Shown in pieces: positions 52,870-61,137 of a stretch of 64,000 nucleotides of DNA (the stretch's first letter is position 1; every line of letters starts with the position of its first letter). The stretch comes from Rhizobium sp. WSM4643 (GTDB lineage Bacteria > Pseudomonadota > Alphaproteobacteria > Rhizobiales > Rhizobiaceae), in assembly GCF_025152745.1 (NCBI RefSeq), contig NZ_CP104040.1:806001-870000 (forward strand), read 5' to 3'. The translations under genes were made by a program, and so were the position numbers. The notes under the pieces were generated by a model, which was given only the letters and a program-made list of their open reading frames with translations, did not search any database and was not told the DNA's origin.

Positions 52870-53757
52870 ATGTCCATGCTGATCGGCAATCTTCCCTCTC
52901 TTAACGGCCTCAAGGCCTTCGACGTGGCAGCGCGCCATCTGAACTTCCGGCTCGCGGCCGAAGAGCTCGGCGTCACCCAGGGAGCCGTCGCCCAGCATGT
53001 GCGCGGGCTTGAGGCGGAGCTCGGGGTGACATTGTTCGAGCGCCTGCCGAAGTCATTGGCGCTGACGGGCGAGGGGCGAAGCTACGTCGCCGACGTCAGG
53101 CGTGCCTTCGAACTGCTCGCAAACGCGACGGCGAACCTGAAGCCTCAGCCGGTCAAACTGGTGGTCAGCACCACACCGACCTTCGCCTCGAGATGGCTGA
53201 TCCCGCGTCTTCCGGACTTCACCTCGAGGCATCCCGATCTCGATCTCCACATCCTGGCGACGGACCGCATTTCCAGCTTCCAGGTGGACGGCGTCGATCT
53301 CGCCGTCCGCTATGGCAGCCCTCCCTTCGGCCCAGGCCTCGCCGCCGAACTGCTGTTCGAGCAGGAGATCATTGCCATCTGCAATCCGAGCCTCGTCGCC
53401 GAGGGGGCCGAGCCCAACAACGCGCAAGAACTCTCGAACTACACGCTCCTTCACGATGCCCATAATTCCTGGCCCGAATATATCGATCGTTTCCTCGGCG
53501 GCGGTGATCCCACGCTGTTTCGGGGCATCAGCTTCTCACAGACATCGCACGCGATCGAAGCTGCCATCGCCGGACAGGGCATCGCCGTGGCAACGCGCGC
53601 CTTCGTCTCGACCGACATCGAGGCGGGCAGGCTGAGGCAAGTCTTCGCCGGCGCCCTCAGAGCGCAGTCGCACGTCTACCTGGTGAAGCCGCGATATCGG
53701 AAGTCCGAAGCCGTGGACAAGCTTCAGGACTGGCTGCGCTCGCAGGTGCAGGCCTGA
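52870..53757 (+). CDS. LysR-family regulator (GcvA-like)
   Basis: A 295-residue LysR regulator. The winged helix at about 8-65 (GLKAFDVAARHLNFRLAAEELGVTQGAVAQHV) is followed by the periplasmic-binding-like effector domain (PRLPDFTSRHPDLDLHI ... VDGVDLAVRYG), typical of the GcvA subgroup. It is divergent from an SDR gene, with about 115 bases between starts, and probably activates or represses it. ATG 52876 is a second possible start. Confidence 0.92.
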   Translation: MSMLIGNLPSLNGLKAFDVAARHLNFRLAAEELGVTQGAVAQHVRGLEAELGVTLFERLPKSLALTGEGRSYVADVRRAFELLANATANLKPQPVKLVVSTTPTFASRWLIPRLPDFTSRHPDLDLHILATDRISSFQVDGVDLAVRYGSPPFGPGLAAELLFEQEIIAICNPSLVAEGAEPNNAQELSNYTLLHDAHNSWPEYIDRFLGGGDPTLFRGISFSQTSHAIEAAIAGQGIAVATRAFVSTDIEAGRLRQVFAGALRAQSHVYLVKPRYRKSEAVDKLQDWLRSQVQA

Positions 53758-53957
53758 TGGTCTGCTCTTACGGCACCCCTTCTGGGACCATTTGACTTCT
53801 AGACTCGATTGCTCGGCAGATTAGACTTGTCGCCGCCCGAACCATCGTTCGCACGCAGCGCAGTACTCCAGCACGGTCTAATTGTCGCAGGTCGGAACCC
53901 ACTCCCCACCAGAGCGTTTGCGGGTGGGGCGATTATGCCCTTTCGGAGGAAATGCAC

Positions 53958-54212
53958 ATGCTGAGATCGATTTTGATCGCGGCCATATTTGCGGCTGCGG
54001 GCACTATGCCCGCCTATGCCGCATCTATGGCGAAATGTGACGACGCTTCCATAACGGCCTTGCAGACCAAGGTGGATGCAATGGCCGATCAGACGAAGAA
54101 AACAGCCGCCACCAAACAGGTGGCCATGGCGAAGGATGCCATGAAGGCGCACAAGATCAAAACTTGTGTGACGCATATGGAAAACGCCGAGAAGGGCATG
54201 AGCAAGATGTAA
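53958..54212 (+). CDS. small exported helical protein
   Basis: An 84-residue protein with a signal peptide (RSILIAAIFAAAGTMPAYA). The mature 60 residues are helical, lysine-rich and hold two cysteines. ATG 53958 is chosen because GGAGG lies eight bases upstream; ATG 53952 is too close to it. A terminator-like hairpin follows. I do not recognise a named family. Confidence 0.7.
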   Translation: MLRSILIAAIFAAAGTMPAYAASMAKCDDASITALQTKVDAMADQTKKTAATKQVAMAKDAMKAHKIKTCVTHMENAEKGMSKM

Positions 54213-54244
54213 CGGCGCACCCGGCGTAGTTGAAATCAGAGGAT

Positions 54245-54266
54245 GAGGCCCGGGCTTCCGGGCCTC
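54245..54266 (+). terminator. hairpin after the small exported protein
   Basis: GAGGCCCGG and CCGGGCCTC form a nine-base stem with a GCTT loop 32 bases past the stop. No clear T run follows. Confidence 0.6.
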
Positions 54267-54335
54267 AAATCGAGGGGATACTCCGGATGGGAATATCCGG
54301 ACGGCGACAGCTACGCGACGCTTCCGTTGCCAGGT

Positions 54336-54581
54336 GCGCTGCACGTCAACAGTGCGCAGACTTACGACGCCGCTGCCCTCGCCGGCCTTGGCTTGATTCA
54401 GGCGCCACTCTGGGGGATTGGCCAATACTTTAAGAGCGGAGCGCTTGTGGAGATCATGCCCGATTTTCGTCGCCGGGCGCTCCCCGTATCCCTCATCGTA
54501 GCACATCGGAGCAATCTGTCGCGCCGAGTCCGCGCATTCATGAAGTGGATCGAAGATGTGCTGACGCCGTATCTGGAATAG
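54336..54581 (+). pseudogene. LysR regulator C-terminal remnant
   Basis: The frame to 54581 reads as the end of a LysR effector domain: VNSAQTYDAAALAGLGL, then APLWGIGQYFKSGALVEIMP and a closing RRVRAFMKWIEDVL. The DNA-binding domain and first effector half are absent, and the start region is unrelated sequence. It cannot be a working regulator. Confidence 0.75.
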
Positions 54582-55516
54582 ATGGCCGGTTTTGGGACGA
54601 CCCACTTTGCCCGAGAACGGCGAGGAGAAGGCGCAAAACAACCTTATCCTTCGATAACGAAAAAAGTCCGCTTAGGGCCAACGGGGCCGGTGGCCCCTAA
54701 GTGCTGATGTCCCTGACAAGTTCCCCTATATCGACCTTCTCGGGCGTTCCTTTACCCTGCCCCAAGGGTGGGCGAAGGTCGAAGCGATCGCCGACTGCGC
54801 CGACGCACCGCCGATCCTCCGGCTGCCGAGCACACCTGAATTCAGAGCAGCCGGTCGACACATCGCTCGGTCTCCCACGTCTTGAGGAAATTTGCTTCCC
54901 GGGCAATCCAGCCGACAGCCTCGCTTCCCCATTCCTGTGCCCGGCTGGCGTATTCGCCCATCAGCCAGATGTGGCGGACGATCACGAAGCGGTGGGCGGC
55001 TTCGAAGTCGTCAGGCCTGATCGGCCGGACGGCTCGATAGGCATCGATGAAGGCGTCCCTTCCAATTACAAGGATGACATCCGCAATAAATGCAATTCCA
55101 GAAAATCTCCCGGCGTGTCGGAATACTATACTTCCAGGAGCGGCTATTCTGGACGTGACATGTATAAGGTGAGGTGTCCTACGGCGAGGGGACCATCAAG
55201 GACGTCACCGTCAACATCAATGTGATCAAGAATTAAGCCAAGGCCAGCGATTTCGATCTCGCCGATCATCGACAAAGCCTGGGCCAGCTCAGTCGTCGGT
55301 GGAACGGGCAACTGGATCCTTGCGACCATTCGTGTCGTCTGCAAGCACCTGGTCCAGGTTGATCGAAACAGGATATTGTAGTTGGCATTGCTGTCGAAGG
55401 GCGGATCGCGGTAATGTCAGATCGACGCTTGTGGAAGCGACACTTTTATCCACAATCGAAACCTGTGATGCTGTCCTTCCGCTTCAAGGCTAACAGTTTG
55501 CGACTCCGGAGTGTCT
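54582..55516. other. long degenerate stretch with gene remnants
   Basis: No intact gene. The phosphotransferase remnant at 54842-55065 is inside. At about 55173-55235 the forward strand reads YGEGTIKDVTVNINVIKN then stop, perhaps the end of a YceI-type or similar exported protein. The rest is unassigned and includes the promoter of the next gene. Confidence 0.4.
54842..55065 (-). pseudogene. phosphotransferase C-terminal remnant, copy 2
   Basis: One reverse frame encodes about 73 residues (DAFIDAYRAVRPIRPDDFEA, VRHIWLMGEYASRAQEWGSE, then WETERCVDRLL and stop). This is the C-terminal end of a choline-kinase or aminoglycoside phosphotransferase-like protein; the catalytic part is missing. A more decayed copy is at 51223-51380. 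Confidence 0.7.
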
Positions 55517-55879
55517 GTGAAACTTCTGACATCAGTTATCATTCTCGCGTTGGGTACAGCTTCGGCTGCACAGGCTGAACGGCGTTGCGGTTGGCTTTCT
55601 AATCCGGCCACGGGAAAGTGGGAGCTGTACGATGCCAAGGGAGGCTGGCAGATCATGTTTTTGGGAGGCGACGGAAGCCGGGCTGAAGGCGTCGATAAAA
55701 TTCCGGACCTGACGGCAGGTGAATACGTGTACACGTTCGCAATCCACGGCTACGCGTGCGCATGCATGAACGTCGATGCTGATCAAGAAGCCATTACCCG
55801 CATCTATTCAGTTCAGCAGCTGCCGTTAGCCAGGTGCCGAAACGACCCCGCCATCCAGTACTTTCTGAAGCAAGATTAG
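55517..55879 (+). CDS. exported DUF4087 protein
   Basis: A 120-residue protein. A signal peptide (TSVIILALGTASAAQA) is followed by RRCGWLSNPATGKWELYDAKG, the opening of DUF4087, and ending with CACMNVDA and a late cysteine (ARCRND). The four cysteines probably form disulfides in the periplasm. GTG 55517 follows GGAG by five bases; GTG 55511 is another option. Function unknown. Confidence 0.8.
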   Translation: MKLLTSVIILALGTASAAQAERRCGWLSNPATGKWELYDAKGGWQIMFLGGDGSRAEGVDKIPDLTAGEYVYTFAIHGYACACMNVDADQEAITRIYSVQQLPLARCRNDPAIQYFLKQD

Positions 55880-56113
55880 TCGCTGCCAAAGTTAGGCACC
55901 TGCCGGCCTGCCGAACGTCCGCATGGTTGAGGAATTGGGATTTCACATTTGCAACTGCAGCCGGCACAGATGGAAATCCGTCTGAGTTGGGTCGCGCCGG
56001 GTCAAGCTTTTCATTATCCACGCCCAAGCGCGAAAATAATGACTCTTTTCAGCTCATTCGAACGTCCTTGTTACGACTGCCTTTGCGCGGTCGGATCGAA
56101 TGAGGAAAAGAAC

Positions 56114-56863
56114 ATGGATTTGGATGGAAAACGGATCGTTGTCGTCGGTGGTAGCCGCGGTTTGGGCTTCGGAATGGTCGGGGCCTTTGTAGCGCGCGCA
56201 GCTAATGTGACCGTCGTGGCGCGCGACTCGACGATTTTGCAAGCGGTGGGAGAGCAACTGGCCGTCACGACTGTGGCTGCCGATGCGACCAGCGCCGACG
56301 CGGCAAAGAGGATCATGTCGGAGACACGACCCGATGTCGTCATCATGAACGCCGGCGCGGAACCGCCCATGGACCGTATCGACCGTATTGGCTGGGAGGC
56401 GTTCACGACCAACTGGAACGTCGATGTGAAGGCCGCCCTGCATTGGGTCCAGGCCGCTCTGACGTTGCCGATGGCGCCGGGCGGGCTGGTCGTTCTCGTT
56501 TCCAGCGGAGCCGCGGTGCAAGGCTCGCCGCTATCGGGAGGCTATGCAGGAGCAAAACGGGCGCAGTGGTTCATTGCAAAATATGCCGAGGGCTTGTCGA
56601 CCCAGCTCGGCCTGGGCCTGCGTTTCCGGGTCATCGTTCCCCGGCAGATGTTCGCAGGAACCGGCGTGGGCAACGCCGGAATCTCCGGTTATGCTGCGGC
56701 GGCGGGCCGGACATTCGCAGAACAGGCAGCTGCCTGGCCGGACATGACACCGCGCGGCTTTGGCGATACGGTAGCCGAACTGATCGGCGAGACGGCGCTG
56801 GAAGAGGCTATGATCTACGCCGTGCGTGGAGATACGGGCGTGACGGTCATCAATGATGGATGA
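56114..56863 (+). CDS. short-chain dehydrogenase/reductase (SDR)
   Basis: A 249-residue SDR. The start IVVVGGSRGLGFGMVGAF is the nucleotide-binding motif, and NAGAEPP the second. The expected catalytic motif reads YAGAKRA, with Tyr and Lys present. TGAGGAAAAGAAC precedes ATG 56114. Its last 11 bases overlap the sigma-factor gene, so the two are translationally coupled and the enzyme is probably part of a sigma-linked response. Confidence 0.88.
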   Translation: MDLDGKRIVVVGGSRGLGFGMVGAFVARAANVTVVARDSTILQAVGEQLAVTTVAADATSADAAKRIMSETRPDVVIMNAGAEPPMDRIDRIGWEAFTTNWNVDVKAALHWVQAALTLPMAPGGLVVLVSSGAAVQGSPLSGGYAGAKRAQWFIAKYAEGLSTQLGLGLRFRVIVPRQMFAGTGVGNAGISGYAAAAGRTFAEQAAAWPDMTPRGFGDTVAELIGETALEEAMIYAVRGDTGVTVINDG

Positions 56864-57770
56864 AGCTGCCCTCGAAGCAGAAGCGAAGAGCACACTCTAC
56901 GTGGCGCTGGCCAAGGAGGCGGATGCAGTTCGCCCGGAACTGCATCGCTATGCCGCCCGGTTGGTCGGCTCGGTGATCGACGGCGAGGACGTGATTCAGG
57001 ACGCGTTGGTCAATGCGTTCGCGATGGTCGGCTCGATCTCGTCCGGCACGCCGCTGCGACCATGGCTGTTTCGCATTGTTCACAATCGCGCCATCGATAC
57101 GCTGCGCCAGCGAAGTACCCATCCGTCAGAGCCGCTGGAGACGGCCTTTGATCTGGCGGATGCCAGTGCTGTTGATCCGGAGGATGCGCTGATAAGGCAG
57201 GACACGGTGCGGATCGCCTTGGCTCACTATGCCAAATTGCCGGTGCCGCAGCGTAGCGCGGTGATCCTCAAGGATGTGCTGGGAGAGCCCATCGCAGACA
57301 TCGCCGCGCTGTTGGGCCTGAGTATCGATGCTGTCAAAGCCCATCTCTCACGTGGTCGGGCAGGATTGCGATCCATCACCGAGAGGGAGTCCGAAGTTCC
57401 GCTGCCCCCAAGCGCCGAGGTTCTGAATTTCGCAGCGCTCTTCAACGCGCGGGATTGGACGGCCCTGCGCAGGCTGCTTGCCGAGGATGTTCGGCTTCGT
57501 CAGGCACGACGGCCGCAGGTCTCCGGTGCGGCGGATGTTGGCCGATTCTTTTCCTATTATGCAGATTATCCGCGGGTTTGGATCGAACCGGCTTGTCTGG
57601 AGGGCAGGGAAATATTGCTGGTCTCGGCTGCGCCGTCCGCTGCTCCTGCCTACTTCATGCTGCTCGAATGGAGGGACCAAAAGATAACACTGATCCGCGA
57701 CCATCGATATGCGACCTACGTCATGGAGGACGCGGCTGTGACGCGGGCCGCATCGCAACGCGAATCTTAG
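56853..57770 (+). CDS. ECF sigma factor with C-terminal NTF2-like domain
   Basis: A 305-residue ECF sigma factor. Region 2 spans about 25-95 (HRYAARLVGSVIDGEDVIQDALVNAF), region 4 about 125-180 (LPVPQRSAVILKDVLGEPIADIAALL). A SnoaL/NTF2-like domain follows from about 190, as in ECF groups that lack a separate anti-sigma factor and are regulated by that domain. It overlaps the SDR gene by 11 bases. Two ATGs (56853, 56856) are possible. The signal is unknown. Confidence 0.9.
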   Translation: MMDEAALEAEAKSTLYVALAKEADAVRPELHRYAARLVGSVIDGEDVIQDALVNAFAMVGSISSGTPLRPWLFRIVHNRAIDTLRQRSTHPSEPLETAFDLADASAVDPEDALIRQDTVRIALAHYAKLPVPQRSAVILKDVLGEPIADIAALLGLSIDAVKAHLSRGRAGLRSITERESEVPLPPSAEVLNFAALFNARDWTALRRLLAEDVRLRQARRPQVSGAADVGRFFSYYADYPRVWIEPACLEGREILLVSAAPSAAPAYFMLLEWRDQKITLIRDHRYATYVMEDAAVTRAASQRES

Positions 57771-57938
57771 GCCCGGCGCTTTCACGGCTCGTGCCGGCGC
57801 ACGGATCGCCGCGTCAAAGCAGGCCGCTTTCGGTCTGAGGCCACAATGACCTCTATGACCGCGAGCTGCCATGCTGAATTTTTGATAGACCCTGTCGATT
57901 CCGGCACCGTAAGATCGACGAAGCCTGATCAACATGGA

Positions 57939-58355
57939 ATGAGCCAAATGCCCGTCTTTCATGCCAAATGCAGCTGCGGCGCCCTGTCCCTGGAGGTCGA
58001 TGGTGAACCGGTCCACAATCACACATGCACCTGCACGCGCTGCCAGCGTGCATCCGGCAGCGCACTGGCACATAATGTGTGGTTCCGGGAGGAACATGTG
58101 CGGGTCGTTTCCGGAGACTATTCCGTCTGGTTTCCGCAAGGCGAGACGACGCCTGATGTGATGAAAGCCTTTTGCCGGGTCTGCGGTGACGGCGGCTTCT
58201 CGAAGTCCGGAACATACCTCCCCGGCACCGTTGTCATCGCCGGCGGCACATTCGCCGATCCAGCGTTTCCTGCGCCCGATCATGTTCACTGGTGGGACAA
58301 TCGCCCGCATTGGCTCGATCTCGCCCAATCGATCGAGCGTCATGGCGGAGATTAG
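57939..58355 (+). CDS. GFA family zinc protein
   Basis: A 138-residue GFA protein: CSCG (Cys11, Cys13), CTCTRC (Cys30, Cys32, Cys35) and CRVCGDGGF form the zinc sites. It is a divergent paralogue of the gene at 10397. The final WWDNRPHWLDL is typical of the family. The start at 57939 is chosen from position; ATG 57948 is also possible. It lies 168 bases after the sigma-factor gene and may be in its regulon. Confidence 0.88.
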   Translation: MSQMPVFHAKCSCGALSLEVDGEPVHNHTCTCTRCQRASGSALAHNVWFREEHVRVVSGDYSVWFPQGETTPDVMKAFCRVCGDGGFSKSGTYLPGTVVIAGGTFADPAFPAPDHVHWWDNRPHWLDLAQSIERHGGD

Positions 58356-58417
58356 CGTTTCCAGAAACGCGAGACTGCAGCTAAAGATTGCAAGGATGAC
58401 GAACTCCAGGGGGCAGG

Positions 58418-59056
58418 ATGCGCCGCGTTTTGGCGATGATCGGGGCAGTTTGTGTCGCTTACGCGGTCTGGCATATGGCGATGGCGCGGTCGACTACAAT
58501 TCGGCTTGAGCCTGCCGGCTACCAGTTGACCTACAACATCGCATGGGGCTTGGGCATGGAAGAGCGATTTGCCCTTAAAAAGTTCGGCGCGATCTGGCCA
58601 TCGCAATCAAGCGCGTGGACCGAGATTTGGAAAAAGCCATATAATTCCGGGATGGTTGCCTACGTCAGCGATGACGGAAAGACCTACTATTTCGGAACAG
58701 GCTACGGGCTGCATTTATTCCAGCCGGAACAAGGGGCTTACTGGACGACTTGTCACAAAGGCAACATTCCAAAACGTACGTCCTTTGCCGAACGACTGTC
58801 ATTCTTTGGGTCGGATGCCGCTGACGAGGAACTCGATCCTGGCGCACCCCGCCTCTTCGAATACGTACAAGCGAATGAAGCGAGCGGGGCAATTCCATCC
58901 TCGCCACCCGCGTCAAGATATTATGCCGGCCTCAAATACCTTGGCAGGTTCGGGTTGGTGGCGACAAACGGTCGAGGGCGGGGCGAGGAGGTAAGGTTCG
59001 TTCCAGCAGGAACCGCCATGGAGCCGCGCCTAGGGCTGCAATTCAGCTGCGGTTGA
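58418..59056 (+). CDS. exported hypothetical protein
   Basis: A 212-residue protein with an N-terminal hydrophobic stretch (LAMIGAVCVAYAVWHMAMA) acting as a signal or anchor. The mature part is rich in Tyr, Gly and Trp, with a TCHKGN segment near the middle; I do not recognise a domain. CAGGGGGCAGG lies before ATG 58418. The 58356-58417 gap is short. Confidence 0.65.
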   Translation: MRRVLAMIGAVCVAYAVWHMAMARSTTIRLEPAGYQLTYNIAWGLGMEERFALKKFGAIWPSQSSAWTEIWKKPYNSGMVAYVSDDGKTYYFGTGYGLHLFQPEQGAYWTTCHKGNIPKRTSFAERLSFFGSDAADEELDPGAPRLFEYVQANEASGAIPSSPPASRYYAGLKYLGRFGLVATNGRGRGEEVRFVPAGTAMEPRLGLQFSCG

Positions 59057-59075
59057 CGCGACGCTTGGCCAGGCA

Positions 59076-59420
59076 CTAGTCCGTCTTCGGCTCCCCGGGA
59101 AGTTGGCCGTAAGCCGTCAGAATGGCCTTGATCAGGCCCGGGAAGCGCTCATCCAGCTCGGCGCAGCGCGTTTGGTTGCGCATCTCCACACCCTGGCGCT
59201 CGCTCAGGATCAGCCCGGACTCGCGCAGCACTTTGAAATGGTTGGACAGCGACGATTTGGGAATGATGCGGTCGCCGAGATCGGCAAGCGCAGAACAGGT
59301 TCCGCCACCGGCGGCGCCGGCAAGCTTCGCGTAAATGGCAACGCGCTCCGGATCCGACAGCGCATAGAGGATCGCTTCGGGCTTGATGTCCTCCAGGTCT
59401 GGGTGAAAGAGCGGTCTCAT
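59076..59420 (-). CDS. ArsR-family transcriptional regulator
   Basis: A 114-residue winged-helix repressor: LYALSDPERVAIYAKLAG, recognition helix PKSSLSNHFKVLRESGLI and the wing SERQGVEMRNQTR. No metal-binding cysteine set is seen. The gene is divergent from an SDR, and a palindrome in the spacer is its probable operator, so it likely represses both. Confidence 0.9.
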   Translation of the reverse strand: MRPLFHPDLEDIKPEAILYALSDPERVAIYAKLAGAAGGGTCSALADLGDRIIPKSSLSNHFKVLRESGLILSERQGVEMRNQTRCAELDERFPGLIKAILTAYGQLPGEPKTD

Positions 59421-59454
59421 GAATTTTATATAGCGTCCCTTGACATCGAGATCA

Positions 59455-59477
59455 ATAGTTCCGAATTTCCGAACTAT
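59455..59477. promoter_or_regulatory. operator-like palindrome between ArsR and SDR genes
   Basis: ATAGTTC (59455-59461) and GAACTAT (59471-59477) are perfect inverted repeats around nine bases (CGAATTTCC), with a TTGACA at 59440-59445 upstream on the forward strand. The site overlaps the expected SDR promoter, which suits ArsR repression. Confidence 0.7.
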
Positions 59478-59527
59478 GGAACAAGCCTGCCAATCCCGGC
59501 GGCTATCCAGATCTGAAGGAACGAGAA

Positions 59528-60274
59528 ATGGCTAAGCTCACAGGAAAGGTCGCTGTCGTAACGGGCGCCTCCAAAGGCATTGGCGCTGCGATTGCCAAGG
59601 CACTCGCAGCAGAGGGTGCGCAAGTGGTGGTCAACTATGCTTCGAGCAAGGCGGGAGCAGACGCCGTGGTTGAGGCGATCGGCGCGGCCGGCGGCAAGGC
59701 CATCGCGGTGCAGGGCGATGTTTCAAAGGCCGGTGAGGCGCAGGGACTGGTCGATGCCGCGATCAAGGAATTCGGCAAGCTCGACGTGCTGGTCAACAAC
59801 TCCGGCGTCTATGAATTCGCCCCGATCGGCGATGTGACCGAGGAGCACTATCGCCGCATGTTCGACGTCAATGTTCTCGGCGTTCTCCTGACCACCCAGG
59901 CGGCGGCCAAACATCTCGGCGAGGGCGGCAGCGTCATCAACATCTCCTCGGTGGTCACCAGCCTGGGGCTGCCGGCCTCGGCCGTCTACACCGGCACCAA
60001 AGGAGCCGTGGAGGGCATCAACAGCGTGCTTGCCAAGGAGCTTGGCCCGCGCAAGATCCGCGTCAACGCCATTCTGCCGGGCATGGTCGAGACTGAGGGC
60101 GCCCACTCGGCTGGCGTCATCGGCTCGGATTTGCAGCAGACCATGGTTGCCCAGACGCCGCTCGGCCGCATCGGCCAGCCGGACGATATCGCCGACATTG
60201 CCGTCTTCCTCGCTTCAGACGATGCCCGCTGGCTGACCGGCGAGCGACTGGTTGCCAGCGGCGGTTTTCGCTGA
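59528..60274 (+). CDS. short-chain dehydrogenase/reductase (SDR), glucose/fatty-acyl type
   Basis: A 248-residue classical SDR. VVTGASKGIGAAIAKAL is the nucleotide motif, NNSGVYEF and INISSV follow, YTGTKGA holds the catalytic Tyr/Lys, and the ending WLTGERLVASGG is typical of the FabG-like group. It uses NAD(P)H and an unknown carbonyl substrate. GAAGGAACGAGAA precedes ATG 59528. It faces the ArsR gene, and its stop lies in a palindromic repeat. Confidence 0.93.
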   Translation: MAKLTGKVAVVTGASKGIGAAIAKALAAEGAQVVVNYASSKAGADAVVEAIGAAGGKAIAVQGDVSKAGEAQGLVDAAIKEFGKLDVLVNNSGVYEFAPIGDVTEEHYRRMFDVNVLGVLLTTQAAAKHLGEGGSVINISSVVTSLGLPASAVYTGTKGAVEGINSVLAKELGPRKIRVNAILPGMVETEGAHSAGVIGSDLQQTMVAQTPLGRIGQPDDIADIAVFLASDDARWLTGERLVASGGFR

Positions 60275-60321
60275 AGCAGGATGATTTGAGGCCGGGCCGG
60301 CCTCAAATCTGAATCCTGTTC
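60273..60321. repeat. palindromic repeat, type A, also a likely terminator
   Basis: GATTTGAGGCC (60283-60293) and GGCCTCAAATC (60299-60309) form an 11-base stem, with outer CAGGAT / ATCCTG pairing. It has the same design as the element at 3867-3915 and directly follows the SDR stop, so it can also end that transcript. Confidence 0.75.
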
Positions 60322-60814
60322 TGAATTAGACAGCTGGAGCATGATGTTATCAGAGAACCGCTCACACGTTTCGGCATCATGCTCTGGTCGTGCATGCGCC
60401 TTCACAGGGCGCGCGCGATCAAGTCTGCCGGGTTTCACGAAGGGGCGGAACTCACCGATTGCTTGGGTCAGCTCTTCGTCCGCGCCGCAAGGGCATCGGA
60501 GACGACGGTAATCGAGGCATCGCAAAATGGTCGCCAACTGCTCGCAGAACGCGGACGGCTGCCCAGATGCGTTCGTCGAAGGCACGCCGCAGATAGGTGA
60601 CATCGCCTCGTGGACCTTGCATGAATTGCCGCGGCGGTCCGGTGCACACCGTTAACGAGAGAACGACCGCCCGTCGCCACTTCCTCGTCCTCCGACCGGA
60701 TATCCGTCAATTCGGCGGCGAGGGGAGCTGCCACCCTATGGCAAGGCGCCAGATTTCGAGCTGGGCCGGAACCTCGTCGGGCCTCCGAAGTTTGCGGGAC
60801 GAGGAGAATTCCAC
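60275..60814. other. intergenic stretch with two repeats
   Basis: After the two palindromic repeats there is no supported gene up to 60814. The last 100 bases would contain the promoter for the following small gene and sialidase-like gene. Confidence 0.45.
60337..60384. repeat. palindromic repeat, type B with variant arms
   Basis: Arms GAGCATGATG and CATCATGCTC enclose the core AGAACCGCTCACACGTTTCG, which matches the core of the type B elements at 30679 and 40207. It sits just after a type A element. Confidence 0.75.
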
Positions 60815-61117
60815 ATGCATCTGATACAGTTGTTTATTCCGGCAGCGCCGCAAGCGGCGATCGACATCGAAGACATTATCGCGATGATTCAGCGCGAGAT
60901 GACGGAGCGCCATGGCGGGGCGACTTCATACCTCAATTCCCCGGCAAAGGGCTTTTGGTCCCATGGCGAGGGCACTGAAGAAGATACGGTCATCGTCATC
61001 GAAGTGATGGTGAACAGTCTCGATCGGGCCTGGTGGCGCCAATACCGGCGCAAACTCGAACAGTTGCTCGCCCAGGAAGAATTGCTTGTGCGGGCACTTC
61101 CAGTCGAAACGCTCTGA
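60815..61117 (+). CDS. small hypothetical protein
   Basis: A 100-residue protein: MHLIQLFIPAAPQ at the start, a central beta strand (TVIVIEVMVNSLDRAWW) and a helical end (QYRRKLEQLLAQEELLV). It looks like a compact alpha/beta fold but I cannot name a family. GAGGAGAATTCC before ATG 60815 is a strong ribosome site. It lies 20 bases before the BNR gene, so they are probably co-transcribed. Confidence 0.65.
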   Translation: MHLIQLFIPAAPQAAIDIEDIIAMIQREMTERHGGATSYLNSPAKGFWSHGEGTEEDTVIVIEVMVNSLDRAWWRQYRRKLEQLLAQEELLVRALPVETL

Positions 61118-61137
61118 CCGACCGTCTGGAAGCCTCC

